Shown here piece by piece: positions 32,345 to 40,690 of a stretch of DNA of 64,000 nt (the first letter of the stretch is position 1; every line of letters starts with the position of its first letter). The notes below the pieces were generated by a model. The model saw only the letters and a list, made by a program, of their open reading frames with translations. It searched no databases and was not told the DNA's origin. Position numbers and translations under genes: made by a program. The DNA comes from Geminocystis sp050753365 (GTDB taxonomy: Bacteria; Cyanobacteriota; Cyanobacteriia; Cyanobacteriales; Cyanobacteriaceae). The DNA is taken from NCBI RefSeq assembly GCF_050753365.1, contig NZ_JBLZFY010000009.1, positions 1-64,000 on the forward strand. The letters run 5' to 3'.

Positions 32345-33286
32345 ATGAACAAACCATTGTCGAAGTTAATAGGAAGTTCGATCGGACTTCTATTTTTGAT
32401 GTTAACGCCTTTGCGTAGTGTCGCTCAAAATGCCCCAAAAGAGATTAATTTAGTAACAGGTAATGAAGTAGGAGAATACTATGCTATTGGTAGAGACATC
32501 GAAAAATTAGGCGAAAAACATAATTTAGATATAGATGTAATACCAACGAGAGGAGCATTACAAAATATACACGATGTTTTTAATTATGACAGTGTCGAAT
32601 TAGGTATAGTTCAAGGAGATGTATTAGGCTTTTTAAATACTTTTGCTAACTATGATGGACAAATTAGAGTCAAAGCAGAAAGTATCAGAAACGTGTTACC
32701 CCTTTTTAAAGAGCAAATTCACGTCATTGCCACTAAAGAGATTAAATCCATAGAGGATTTAGAGGGAAAAAGAATTTCTATCGGTGATGAAGGCAGTGGT
32801 ACAAGTATGACGGCTTCCACTTTATTATATCAACTGGGAATCAAGCCCCAAGAATTACTTACTTATGATATAAAAAGAAGTATTCACGAGTTGCGCAATG
32901 GCAATATTGATGCTTTCTTTTATGTAGTAGGTACACCAGCAAAAGTATTGCAAGAGCAAGTGTTACCCGAAGACAATTTTCACCTTTTACCCGTCACTTT
33001 AAATATAAGTGCAGAAGATGAATTTTACTCTATGCTTTATACTCCCGTGACTTTACCTGCAAATACTTATCCTTGGCAAACCGAAGCAGTAGAAACTTTA
33101 GCCATTCAATCTTTCTTGTTTACTGTAGAAACTGATGATTGTACTAAAGTAAGTCTAGTTGCGTCTTTAATTCAAAATAATTTAGGATGGTTACAGGAAA
33201 ACGGAAATCCTATCTGGAAGCAAATTGATTTAAAACCATTACATAACAAACAATTAACCAGAATGTCTCAATGTGTTAAACCTTAG
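32345..33286 (+). CDS. TAXI-family TRAP-type solute-binding protein
   Basis: 313 residues from the ATG at 32345 (an upstream TTG at 32333 is less likely). A signal peptide (LSKLIGSSIGLLFLMLTPLRSVAQ) precedes a periplasmic binding fold with the TAXI signature (NLVTGNEVGEYYAIGRDIEKLGEKHNLDIDVIPTRGALQNIHDVFNYDSVELGIVQGD). The usual TAXI-TRAP permease genes are absent here, as is often the case in cyanobacteria. Ligand unknown. Confidence 0.82.
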   Translation: MNKPLSKLIGSSIGLLFLMLTPLRSVAQNAPKEINLVTGNEVGEYYAIGRDIEKLGEKHNLDIDVIPTRGALQNIHDVFNYDSVELGIVQGDVLGFLNTFANYDGQIRVKAESIRNVLPLFKEQIHVIATKEIKSIEDLEGKRISIGDEGSGTSMTASTLLYQLGIKPQELLTYDIKRSIHELRNGNIDAFFYVVGTPAKVLQEQVLPEDNFHLLPVTLNISAEDEFYSMLYTPVTLPANTYPWQTEAVETLAIQSFLFTVETDDCTKVSLVASLIQNNLGWLQENGNPIWKQIDLKPLHNKQLTRMSQCVKP

Positions 33287-33301
33287 TTAAGAGAATTAAT
33301 C

Positions 33302-33901
33302 ATGAAAAATTTACATACATTAGCTTTAATTAGTGCCATTAGTGTTGGTTTTTTTGCTCAAGCCAATCCTGCTGCTGCTCAAAATAGAATTGTTTGCGAA
33401 TCCTTTCGAGGTCGTTATAATTTCTGTAATGTGGATACTAGAGGCGGTGTCAGATTTGTGCGTCAACTTAGTAACGCTTCCTGTCGTCAAGGAAGTACAT
33501 GGGGCTACGATCGAAATGGAATCTGGGTTGATCAAGGTTGTAGTGCCGAATTTGCCGTGAGAGACACAGGTTGGAATAATAACAATAACAATTGGAATAA
33601 CAACAATAATAATACGGGGGGAAATGATACTGCGGCTATTATTGGCGGTGTGTTAGCCGTGGGTGCCATTGCGGCAGCGATTGCTTCTGGTTCTGGTAAT
33701 TCCTCCTCTGATGGTACAATAACTTGTGGCTCGGAAAGAGGTAATTATACTCGTTGCCCTGTGGATATTCGCCGTAATGATAGAGTTGTGTTACGCCGTC
33801 AACTCAGTAACGCTGGATGCTGGGAAGGAAATACATGGGGTTACGATCGAAACGGTATTTGGGTTGATCAAGGTTGTCGAGGACAATTTGAAGTCAGATA
33901 G
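33302..33901 (+). CDS. Secreted protein with two DUF3011 domains
   Basis: 199 residues. A signal peptide (MKNLHTLALISAISVGFFAQANPAAAQ) is followed by two copies of a ~55-residue module beginning (I)VCES or (I)TCGS and containing RYNFC/NYTRC, RQLSNA-C, WGYDRNGIWVDQGC, each with conserved cysteines. An Asn-rich linker and a Gly/Ala-rich hydrophobic stretch separate them. DUF3011 proteins are extracytoplasmic and of unknown function. Confidence 0.85.
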   Translation: MKNLHTLALISAISVGFFAQANPAAAQNRIVCESFRGRYNFCNVDTRGGVRFVRQLSNASCRQGSTWGYDRNGIWVDQGCSAEFAVRDTGWNNNNNNWNNNNNNTGGNDTAAIIGGVLAVGAIAAAIASGSGNSSSDGTITCGSERGNYTRCPVDIRRNDRVVLRRQLSNAGCWEGNTWGYDRNGIWVDQGCRGQFEVR

Positions 33902-33953
33902 TAATAAGAGAATGAAGAATGGAGAATGTAGAATTAAGAATGGAGAATTGAAA

Positions 33954-34676
33954 ATGGGATTGGTTTATTTATCTAAAAACAAAGTTTTAGGTTGTTTTTT
34001 TTCAGCTTTAATAGCAGATAATTTAATCAATAAAAGTGACTATCTGTTAGAGCAATTACCAATATTTTTAAACAATATAAATAAGTTTAATAATCTCACT
34101 AATTTTGAGGAAAATATAAGTTTTATTTCACTTTTTCCTTTGATTGTCTATAGTTATCAAAATGCTGAAACTAAAGAGATAATTGAGCAATGGCAAAATC
34201 AACAACCAACTCTCGAAATTTTAGTTATTATAGTTAACCTTATTTTGAGTAAAAAATTAAATTTGAATGAGCCAATTAAGCAAATAATTAATCACCTAAA
34301 CACTCAAGATTCATCTTTAATTAATAGTTTAGATAGGCTCGATCGAACTCTCTCAAATAAAGAAACATTAACGGTAATAGAGACTATATTTAAAGATAAT
34401 TTTGCTTTAGAATCAGTAGCAATTTATCAGACTCTATATCTATTTTTTAGTAATCCCTACGCCTTAGAAAACTGTTTACAAAGAAGTCTTTATTTTTCCC
34501 AAAAAATCCAAGAAACGACTATTTTAACAGGATATTTATTAGGTTTATATCACGGTTATAGCAATCTATCATCTGAATGGCTTAACACCATCAAACTCAA
34601 CCCAAAAACTAAAGAAATAAAGACATTAACAGAAAAATTAGTTGCAAAATGGCAAGGAAAAATGGACAATAAATAA
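33954..34676 (+). CDS. Uncharacterised helical protein
   Basis: 240 residues from the ATG at 33954 (MGLVYLSKNKVLGCFFSALIADNLINKSDYLLEQLP). The frame stays open to 33726, but that part overlaps the DUF3011 gene and a repeat-derived stretch, so the later start is preferred. The protein is all-helical and Asn/Ile-rich with no clear motif. The opening 'GCFFSALIADNL' is faintly like a degenerate ADP-ribosylglycohydrolase, but the metal-binding residues are not evident. Confidence 0.55.
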   Translation: MGLVYLSKNKVLGCFFSALIADNLINKSDYLLEQLPIFLNNINKFNNLTNFEENISFISLFPLIVYSYQNAETKEIIEQWQNQQPTLEILVIIVNLILSKKLNLNEPIKQIINHLNTQDSSLINSLDRLDRTLSNKETLTVIETIFKDNFALESVAIYQTLYLFFSNPYALENCLQRSLYFSQKIQETTILTGYLLGLYHGYSNLSSEWLNTIKLNPKTKEIKTLTEKLVAKWQGKMDNK

Positions 34677-34699
34677 AGAAAATAAAGCAATCCTTATAC

Positions 34700-34728
34700 T
34701 GTCATTGCGAGGTAACGAAGCAATCTCA
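34700..34728 (+). repeat. Dispersed TGTCATTGCGAGG...GAAGCAATCTC repeat
   Basis: The shortest copy of the family: TGTCATTGCGAGGTAAC followed directly by GAAGCAATCTCA. Confidence 0.6.
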
Positions 34729-34774
34729 CATAATTTCTAACACCAAAATATTAAAATTTGAATAATTATAACCT

Positions 34775-35155
34775 ATGACAAAAACATTATCATTAACAGA
34801 CATCGATAACGAATTATCAAAAAGAGATATACAGTTAGATCCCCACGGATACTTTATTATATACTTAAACCGAGAAAAAGGATTAATTTGTGCAGATCAT
34901 TACACCAACGCCATTAATGACAAGGGTTTAGCCGTTGATCCAGATACGGGAGAAGTCATCGCCTGTAAAGGCAGTAAACCTCGACAAGCAACCCAAACAT
35001 TTACGGGAAGAACCGCTAAGGAAATTTGTGTTAATCTTTTGGAAAAAACCGAGCCTATACCCTTGAGTATGTTCGATCATGCCTGTTATTTAGGGAGAGA
35101 ATTTGTCCGTGCAGAGTATGCGTTAAAAACAGGAGAAGATTATATTCAAGATTAA
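34775..35155 (+). CDS. DUF4346-type cyanobacterial protein
   Basis: 126 residues: DPHGYFIIYLNREKGLICADHYTNAINDKGLAVDPDTGEVIACKG followed by FTGRTAKEICVNLLE and DHACYLGREFVRAEYALKTG. This is the DUF4346 pattern seen in cyanobacteria, sometimes fused to other enzymes. It is soluble and has no known activity. Confidence 0.75.
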   Translation: MTKTLSLTDIDNELSKRDIQLDPHGYFIIYLNREKGLICADHYTNAINDKGLAVDPDTGEVIACKGSKPRQATQTFTGRTAKEICVNLLEKTEPIPLSMFDHACYLGREFVRAEYALKTGEDYIQD

Positions 35156-35192
35156 GTTAAGATTTAGCAGTTGAGCTACAATTTTTTAATAT

Positions 35193-35780
35193 TTAAGATA
35201 GATTTTTGACAAAATTTTCCAATAACTTTAACCCTGAATCTGTCAAAATACTTTCAGGATGAAATTGCACTCCCTCGACTTGATACTCTTTGTGGCGAAT
35301 ACCCATAATAATACCGTCATCAGTCCAAGCAGTAATTTCTAACACTGGAGGGATAGTATTTTTATCAACAACTAAACTGTGGTAACGGGTGGCATTGAAG
35401 GGATTTTTTATGTCTTGAAAGACACCACTATTTTGATGATTAATGGGAGATATTTTGCCGTGCATGAGAGTGGGGGCGCTTACTATTTTGCCTCCATATA
35501 CTTGCCCGATGGTTTGATGTCCTAAACATACCCCTAAAATGGGATAATCAGGTGCTAATTTTTCGACTAATTCTAAACAAATTCCTGCGGAATCTGGATT
35601 ACCGGGTCCCGGTGATATTACAATGCCATCAGGATTAAGATTTATAATTTCTGTGATGGTAATTTGATCATTGCGATATACTTTAATTTCATTCGCAACG
35701 GCGTATTTATTGCCTAACTCCCCTAAGTATTGTACTAGGTTATATGTAAAGCTGTCGTAGTTATCTATAACCAGAATCAA
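35193..35780 (-). CDS. trpG: Anthranilate / aminodeoxychorismate synthase glutaminase
   Basis: 195 residues starting at a TTG (LILVIDNYDSFTYNLVQYLG). A GAGGAG ribosome site 8 bases upstream decides this start, and it removes a long overlap with dgkA that an earlier ATG would create. Class I glutamine amidotransferase triad: Cys in LGVCLGHQTIG, His and Glu in VQFHPESILT. It supplies ammonia for anthranilate or 4-amino-4-deoxychorismate; TrpG and PabA cannot be told apart here. It lies 17 bases after dgkA. Confidence 0.92.
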   Translation of the reverse strand: MILVIDNYDSFTYNLVQYLGELGNKYAVANEIKVYRNDQITITEIINLNPDGIVISPGPGNPDSAGICLELVEKLAPDYPILGVCLGHQTIGQVYGGKIVSAPTLMHGKISPINHQNSGVFQDIKNPFNATRYHSLVVDKNTIPPVLEITAWTDDGIIMGIRHKEYQVEGVQFHPESILTDSGLKLLENFVKNLS

Positions 35781-35797
35781 TCTGTTTTCTCCTCTGC

Positions 35798-36274
35798 TCA
35801 ATTTAAAAGTGAGATTATTAAGTCTATCCCATGAGGTAACAAAATAAAACCAGCTACTAAAACTGATGCCATCGCAGAAATTAAAACCGCCCCCGCCGCA
35901 CAATCTTTAGCGATTTTTGCTAACTCATGATAGGTTTGTTTAACGGTTAAATCAACTACTGACTCAATCGCTGTGTTTAGTAATTCTAGCACTAGAACGG
36001 TAGCACAAGTTAAGGAAATAATTGCCATTTCTACGGTGGAAACATGGAGATAGAAACCTAAACTTAAGGCTATTGATGTCATTAATACATGAATACGAAA
36101 GTTGCGCTGAGTAACAAAAGCATATTTTACTCCTTGCCACGCATATTTAAAACTAGACAGGAGATTAGTGGCTACTTTCCATGATAAATTCCGTTTTTCT
36201 TTTTTTAATAATGCCACAGGAGGCATATTATTCAGATTAGAAAGATTTGTGTGAAACGTTTGAAACTTGTCCAT
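35798..36274 (-). CDS. dgkA: Diacylglycerol kinase family protein
   Basis: 158 residues. After a ~30-residue N-terminal extension the DgkA/undecaprenol kinase core appears: SFKYAWQGVKYAFVTQRNFRIHV, then VLVLELLNTAIESVVDL, the catalytic E-x-x-N-T-x-x-E motif, and AKDCAAGAVLISAMASVLVAGFIL. Three membrane helices. It recycles lipid carriers or diacylglycerol in the plasma membrane. trpG is probably co-transcribed. Confidence 0.9.
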   Translation of the reverse strand: MDKFQTFHTNLSNLNNMPPVALLKKEKRNLSWKVATNLLSSFKYAWQGVKYAFVTQRNFRIHVLMTSIALSLGFYLHVSTVEMAIISLTCATVLVLELLNTAIESVVDLTVKQTYHELAKIAKDCAAGAVLISAMASVLVAGFILLPHGIDLIISLLN

Positions 36275-36601
36275 AATGTTAACTTTTGTTAATTAGTTTT
36301 TCAATCGAGTCTTTAGTATAAATCGATCGTTACCTTTTTACACACTTGATGATGGCATTTTAGCTACTATTTCTTCCAATATTATATTTAATGTTCTGAT
36401 GATTAAGTGTTCAACGTATTATTAAAACTTATTCCCCTGATATGATTATCCAAAATGAAGAAGGAAAATAAAATTTGATTTTCACTATGGCAATAATAAT
36501 TGATTATGTGATCGAGATTAAGGGTTTTGAGGTTCGATCGATTTTCTAAGATCATAATAGAATAGTAGATGTTCATTCAAAAAAGGAGAAATAGCAATCC
36601 A

Positions 36602-36697
36602 ATGAAAAGTGTCACATTAGAATTGCGAGATAAAATTAATCAAGATTTAGCTTTAGAAAAAGCAAAAACTGAAGGAATTATGGCTCTTCTACAGTAG
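36602..36697 (+). pseudogene. Truncated antitoxin-like gene
   Basis: An AAGGAG site is followed by ATG 36602 and MKSVTLELRDKINQDLALEKAKTEGI, then a switch into the IS-end-like repeat (MALLQ, stop). The start resembles a short DNA-binding antitoxin. It is cut off after about 26 native residues. A PIN-toxin remnant lies downstream. Confidence 0.45.
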
Positions 36698-36702
36698 TTA
36701 TG
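36682..36702 (+). repeat. 21-base sequence identical to 23954-23974 (possible IS end)
   Basis: Exact second copy, here sitting at the break point of the truncated antitoxin-like frame, which suggests a transposable-element footprint. Confidence 0.5.
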
Positions 36703-36782
36703 TCTGACATTTTCTATTCCCAAAAATCAAAAAATAAAATTAACTTTTGCCATTTGCCTTTTGCCTACCTCCACCAATAATT

Positions 36783-36947
36783 TATCATACTCAAAGTCGA
36801 AGAGACGGAATTATTTTGTTATCAGATGAAATCATTGATGAATTAATTAAAGTGATAAAAAGAAAAAAGTTCGATCGTTATCTTTCTCTCAATATCGGAG
36901 AAATGTTGTTAAATAATTTGATAGAATCAGCAACAATTTTTATATAA
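36783..36947 (+). pseudogene. Remnant of a PIN-domain toxin gene
   Basis: The frame encodes SRRDGIILLSDEIIDELIKV, KRKKFDRYL and MLLNNLIESATIF, matching the middle of COG1569-type PIN toxins (ISEETLxELxEVxxRxKFDRY). The N-terminal DTN strand and the C-terminal DPKDNKFLELA / TGDxDLL half are missing: the upstream part is low-complexity spacer and the frame stops after ATIFI. Confidence 0.6.
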
Positions 36948-37024
36948 ATTGTCTTAAAAATAAGCATAAATAGCCTATAATTTTACATAGTTTTTTATTT
37001 ATTTCCCTATTAAATCCAATTATT

Positions 37025-38188
37025 ATGACTAATCAAACTAAAATATCTGTAATCATTCCCGACTTAGCAAATAAAGGTACAACGAGGGGTTATATTATCG
37101 CTCAAGCATTACAAAAATTAGGTTATCAAGTCAATATTTTTGGATTTTTATACGGTGAAAAAATTTATCCCGAACCGCCCTATAATTTACCAATTACCTA
37201 TTTTCATGGGGTTAATTTACCTAAATTTATTACTACTGTTTTAGATTTTATTAAAGAAATTGATGGAGATATTTTATATGTGATAAAACCACAATTAAGC
37301 AGTTTTGGCATGGCATTAATTAAGGCTTGGCGAAGTAAAAAACCGATTATTTTAGATATTGATGATTGGGAAATGGCTGAATTTGGTGGTGATGATTGGC
37401 AATATCAAGGCAGTTTAATTAATGATATTTTAGCGACTAATAGTGAGTTGAAAAAACCACAATATCCCTTATATACTAAATGGTTAGAAAAAGCGATCGA
37501 AAAGGTAAATGGTATCACGGTTAGTAGTAAGTTTTTAGAATATCGCTATGGTGGTACTTATTTACCTAATGTTAAAGATACTGATTTATTTGATCCGAGT
37601 AAGTTCGATCGAGAAGCTATTAAAACGAGCTACGGACTATCTAATTATAAGATATTAATGTTCACTGGAACAGCAAAACCAGAACAAGGTTTAGAAGATA
37701 TATTTACCGCTTTAGATAGTTTAAATCAAAATGACTTGAAGTTGTTTTTAGTGGGCGGTAATACCAGTCAAACCGATTATGTGAATAGTTTAATCGAAAA
37801 ATGGGGAAGATGGATTGCACAAGTGCCTCCTCAATCCTTTGACGCAATGCCTCAAGTTATCGCAATGGCAGATATTATCATGGTGACAGCAACGGATAAC
37901 ATCATCAACGTGGCTAAATTTCCCTTAGAATTAATTGAAGCCATGGCAATGGCAAAACCGATTATTGCCACAAAAGTAGGAGAAATTCCTAATATTTTAC
38001 AGGATACTGGATATTTAGTTGAAGCTCGATCGTCTAGTGATATTGCCCAAAAAATTCAAGAGATTTTCGCTGATTATAGTCAAGCACAAAGTAAAGGAAA
38101 TTTGGCAAGAGAAAGATGTGTAAATCATTACAGTATGGATAACATGACGAAAACTTTACAACAGGTTATCAGTTTAACTGGAAATTAA
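37025..38188 (+). CDS. Family 4 glycosyltransferase
   Basis: 387 residues with a GT-B fold. The N-terminal half has SVIIPDLANKGTTRGYIIAQALQKLGYQV and DIDDWEMAEFGGDDW. The C-terminal Rossmann half has LMFTGTAKPEQGLEDIFTAL, the VTATDNIINVAKFPLELIEAMAMAKPIIATKVGEIPNIL donor-binding E-x7-E region, and a final helix. It probably transfers a sugar in cell-surface polysaccharide synthesis. The acceptor is unknown. Confidence 0.85.
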   Translation: MTNQTKISVIIPDLANKGTTRGYIIAQALQKLGYQVNIFGFLYGEKIYPEPPYNLPITYFHGVNLPKFITTVLDFIKEIDGDILYVIKPQLSSFGMALIKAWRSKKPIILDIDDWEMAEFGGDDWQYQGSLINDILATNSELKKPQYPLYTKWLEKAIEKVNGITVSSKFLEYRYGGTYLPNVKDTDLFDPSKFDREAIKTSYGLSNYKILMFTGTAKPEQGLEDIFTALDSLNQNDLKLFLVGGNTSQTDYVNSLIEKWGRWIAQVPPQSFDAMPQVIAMADIIMVTATDNIINVAKFPLELIEAMAMAKPIIATKVGEIPNILQDTGYLVEARSSSDIAQKIQEIFADYSQAQSKGNLARERCVNHYSMDNMTKTLQQVISLTGN

Positions 38189-38230
38189 GAATTATAGAGT
38201 TGAGCTTTTGACGATAATCGAAAATTTAGA

Positions 38231-38286
38231 GATTGCTTCAGATTGCTTTGTACCTCGCAACGCTACGCGCCTCGCAATGACAGAAT
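38231..38286 (-). repeat. Dispersed repeat, inverted, long form
   Basis: GATTGCTTCAGATTGCTTTG at the left and GCCTCGCAATGACAGAATA at the right. It is the reverse of the copy at 3942, including the doubled GATTGCTT arm and a CGCAACGCTACGCG core. Confidence 0.6.
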
Positions 38287-38331
38287 AAAGTTATCTGTCG
38301 TATCAATATTTATTGCGAGGCAGTTAATTAT

Positions 38332-38703
38332 CTAAGAAGCTAAAAACTGTTGATGAGGGCAAGTAGCAAGATAAACGTCATCGGTTAAGGCTTCTCCGTA
38401 AACACCGATTTGCATACCTCTGAGTTTTTTTAACTTATTAATAGAAGAAGGGCAGTCACAACCGTAAAGTTTAATCGCTGCATCGCTTTCTTCATCGGTA
38501 AAATTAAGCATATAGTATCCATCTTCGTTTTTTTCTAAACCTGAATACTCTGTTATATCTCCATTTGGGCTAACAATAGTAATATCAATAGGCTTTACTT
38601 CTGAGGCTTGGACTTTTTGAGGTTGCCAAAAATTAAATAAAAAAGAGGTTAATATAATGGGGGTTGACAATAAACACAGTTTTAAAATTTGATTACTTTT
38701 CAT
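38332..38703 (-). CDS. Secreted small protein
   Basis: 123 residues. A signal peptide (LKLCLLSTPIILTSFLFNFW...VQASE) is cleaved near residue 34. The mature part contains SPNGDITEYSGLEKNEDGYYMLNF and a CDCPSSINKL segment with a third Cys near the end (ATCPHQQ), so a disulfide is possible. Family not recognised. Confidence 0.65.
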   Translation of the reverse strand: MKSNQILKLCLLSTPIILTSFLFNFWQPQKVQASEVKPIDITIVSPNGDITEYSGLEKNEDGYYMLNFTDEESDAAIKLYGCDCPSSINKLKKLRGMQIGVYGEALTDDVYLATCPHQQFLAS

Positions 38704-38749
38704 GATTCTACTTTTGTTCTATTTCAAATTTTTATGATAGCTGAGTTCA

Positions 38750-38900
38750 ATTTCAAAACGTGACGTTCCATACAATTGCTCACATACATTGTAAGTGTAG
38801 GCTTCAAGCGGAAATTGTCAAACAGTGAACTTCCATCGTGGTACTCGTTCTTTCCCACTACGGCTTTTTTTAGTGAGGTACACGTCCAGTCTCACTTTCT
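38750..38900 (-). ncRNA. Putative structured RNA / IS605-type leader remnant
   Basis: On the minus strand an extended -10 box TGG-TATAAT (38905-38913) precedes a GC-richer stretch with hairpins: CACTA/TAGTG around 38856-38879 and TACAAT/ATTGTA around 38772-38796. The phrase TTGAAGCCTACACTTACA resembles the leader I recall upstream of cyanobacterial tnpB genes. No tnpB follows. It could equally be an independent small RNA. Ends are approximate. Confidence 0.4.
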
Positions 38901-38931
38901 AGTCATTATACCACGTCACTGACAATTCATC

Positions 38932-38971
38932 CCACACTTGTTTAATTTTTTTTCTCGAAAACAAAGTGTGG
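38932..38971. repeat. Long hairpin CCACACTTGTT / AACAAAGTGTGG
   Basis: An 11-bp stem with a single bulge encloses a T-rich 17-base loop, just upstream of the putative minus-strand promoter. It resembles the sub-terminal hairpin of an IS200/IS605 left end. Confidence 0.5.
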
Positions 38972-39070
38972 AACTTCTCGCCGATTAAGTTAAGAATGTA
39001 GAAATTTCACTACCTCGTCAATCACGGTAATTTTATATAATAATAAGAAAATTTTACAAAAGAGGTCAAA

Positions 39071-39382
39071 ATGGGATTTTTTGATTCAGAAGTAGTGCAA
39101 CAAGAAGCCAAACAGTTGTTTGAAGATTATCAGTCACTAACTCAATTAGGTAGTGAATTTGGTAAGTTCGATCGAGAAGGCAAAAAAATCTTTATTGATA
39201 AAATGGAAGAAATGATGGAAAGGTATCGCATTTTCATGAAAAGATTTGAACTGTCAGAAGACTTTATGGCAAAAATGACGATCGAACAACTAAAAACCCA
39301 ATTAAGTCAATTTGGTACAACCCCTGAACAAATGTTTCAACAAATGCACCAAACCTTAGAAAGAATGAAACAAGAAATTTAA
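39071..39382 (+). CDS. DUF1825 cyanobacterial protein
   Basis: 103 residues, all helical and Met/Gln-rich: MGFFDSEVVQQEAKQLFEDYQSLTQLGSEFGKFDREGKKIFIDKME and MKRFELSEDFMAKMTIEQL. This is the DUF1825 pattern, conserved across cyanobacteria and of unknown function. A ribosome site (AGAGG) precedes the ATG. Confidence 0.85.
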   Translation: MGFFDSEVVQQEAKQLFEDYQSLTQLGSEFGKFDREGKKIFIDKMEEMMERYRIFMKRFELSEDFMAKMTIEQLKTQLSQFGTTPEQMFQQMHQTLERMKQEI

Positions 39383-39434
39383 GCCATTGACAGGGAAAAA
39401 ATCATTCACCTATCAATATTTCATCCTGATAACC

Positions 39435-39644
39435 TTATCTACTTTTAATATAGGCAATGGCATGATGAAGAATCAAAATTTTCTCTTTATTATTGTTAGA
39501 TAAACAAATACAGTTTTGATCTTGCCATAAGATAACACCTTGTAAAGTTTGACTGGTGACTAAAGCGATTTCCACAGCAGTTTTATTTTTAATCAAGTTT
39601 TGTATTTGTCGTACACTAGGAAAGCCAGTATTAAAGACGGTCAT
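39435..39644 (-). CDS. hfq: Cyanobacterial Hfq-like RNA chaperone
   Basis: 69 residues, matching the short cyanobacterial Hfq: NTGFPSVRQIQNLIKNKTAVEIALVTSQTLQGVILWQDQNCICL and a C-terminal HHAIAYIKSR. The Sm1 and Sm2 strands are present, but the enteric KH motif is replaced. In Synechocystis the homologue affects type IV pilus function. It is divergent from dapF, 37 bases away, a frequent cyanobacterial arrangement. Confidence 0.9.
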   Translation of the reverse strand: MTVFNTGFPSVRQIQNLIKNKTAVEIALVTSQTLQGVILWQDQNCICLSNNNKEKILILHHAIAYIKSR

Positions 39645-39681
39645 ATTTATTATTTATTATAATTATTAATTCAGATTTACT

Positions 39682-40524
39682 ATGAAGTTTACCAAATATC
39701 ATGGATTGGGGAATGATTTTATTTTAATCGATAACTTGTCATCTCCCGATCCCCTGATTTCACCAGAAGAAGCCGTTAAATGGTGCGATCGACATTTTGG
39801 CATAGGTGCAGATGGAGTCATTTTTGTATTGCCAAGTCAAGACGATACCGATTATACCATGAGAATTTTCAACAGTGACGGTTCAGAACCAGAAATGTGT
39901 GGTAATGGTATTCGTTGTTTTGCCCAATTTATCACCGAATTAGAAGGAAAGGAAGTCATCGGCAAAACCTATAAAATCAACACCCTAGCAGGATTAATCT
40001 GCCCTACAATTCAAGGTAATGGACAAGTTAGAGTTGACATGGGGCAACCCCAATTAAAACCCTCAGAAATTCCCACTACCCTAGCACAAACCGAAGATAA
40101 AGTGATTAATCAATCATTGGTAGTGGACGGAACAGAATATTTTGTGAGTTGTGTTAGTATGGGCAATCCTCATTGTTTAGTCTTTGTGGATGATGTGGCT
40201 TCGATCGATTTGTCTAAAATAGGTCCTCTATTTGAACATAACCCTGTTTTCCCCCAAAAAACTAATACTGAATTTATTGAAGTAGTAAGCTCTAATTATG
40301 TAAAAATGCGAGTCTGGGAAAGAGGGGCAGGAATTACCTTAGCTTGTGGTACTGGGGCTTGTGCTACTGTAGTGGCAGGTGTGCTTAATAACAAGTTCGA
40401 TCGAAATACCACCGTAGAATTACCCGGCGGTTGTTTACAAATTGAGTGGTCAGACAAAGATAATCATGTATATATGACTGGACCTGCTACCAAAGTATTT
40501 TCAGGAGAAATCTTGGATAAGTAG
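39682..40524 (+). CDS. dapF: Diaminopimelate epimerase
   Basis: 280 residues. DapF converts LL- to meso-diaminopimelate for lysine and peptidoglycan. The two catalytic cysteines are in EMCGNGIRCFAQF and TLACGTGACATVVAG. The start MKFTKYHGLGNDFILID is canonical. A fragment of the MITE end (40522) overlaps its stop codon. Confidence 0.96.
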   Translation: MKFTKYHGLGNDFILIDNLSSPDPLISPEEAVKWCDRHFGIGADGVIFVLPSQDDTDYTMRIFNSDGSEPEMCGNGIRCFAQFITELEGKEVIGKTYKINTLAGLICPTIQGNGQVRVDMGQPQLKPSEIPTTLAQTEDKVINQSLVVDGTEYFVSCVSMGNPHCLVFVDDVASIDLSKIGPLFEHNPVFPQKTNTEFIEVVSSNYVKMRVWERGAGITLACGTGACATVVAGVLNNKFDRNTTVELPGGCLQIEWSDKDNHVYMTGPATKVFSGEILDK

Positions 40525-40551
40525 GGATTGCTGAAAAAGTATGAGTGATGA
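40522..40551 (+). repeat. IS/MITE end fragment
   Basis: TAGGGATTGCTGAAAAAGTA matches the inverted end of the MITE at 27031-27283, and it begins at the dapF stop codon. Confidence 0.45.
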
Positions 40552-40690
40552 GGAGAGACGCTTGAGATTAGAAGACTAGGAAAAAGTGATTAGGATTACT
40601 GATTTTAAATATTGTTAATCATAAAGACTATCAAATTTTACCTTCTGAGTGACAAATCTTTTATAATGTAAAAAAATTTTTGATAATTAT

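Larger units (their letters stand above)
36275..37024. other. Gene-poor region holding a decayed toxin-antitoxin locus
   Basis: Apart from the two remnants at 36602 and 36783 and the IS-end-like repeat at 36682, the rest is AT-rich. A TTTGCC-rich low-complexity stretch at about 36746-36767 (GCCATTTGCCTTTTGCC) is of the kind common in this genome's spacers. Confidence 0.5.
38704..39070. other. Non-coding region with several hairpins
   Basis: No protein gene. It holds the putative RNA described at 38750-38900 and the hairpin at 38932-38971. The 100 bases before the DUF1825 gene carry no further recognisable signal. Confidence 0.6.

Noticed and set aside
33726..33953. N-terminal extension of the gene at 33954
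   Set aside because: It is out-of-frame reading of the DUF3011 gene plus GAATGAAGAATGG-type spacer repeats.
36747..36782. Start of the 66-residue frame as a real N-terminus
   Set aside because: These codons read TTTGCC spacer repeats; only the part after 36783 resembles a PIN domain.
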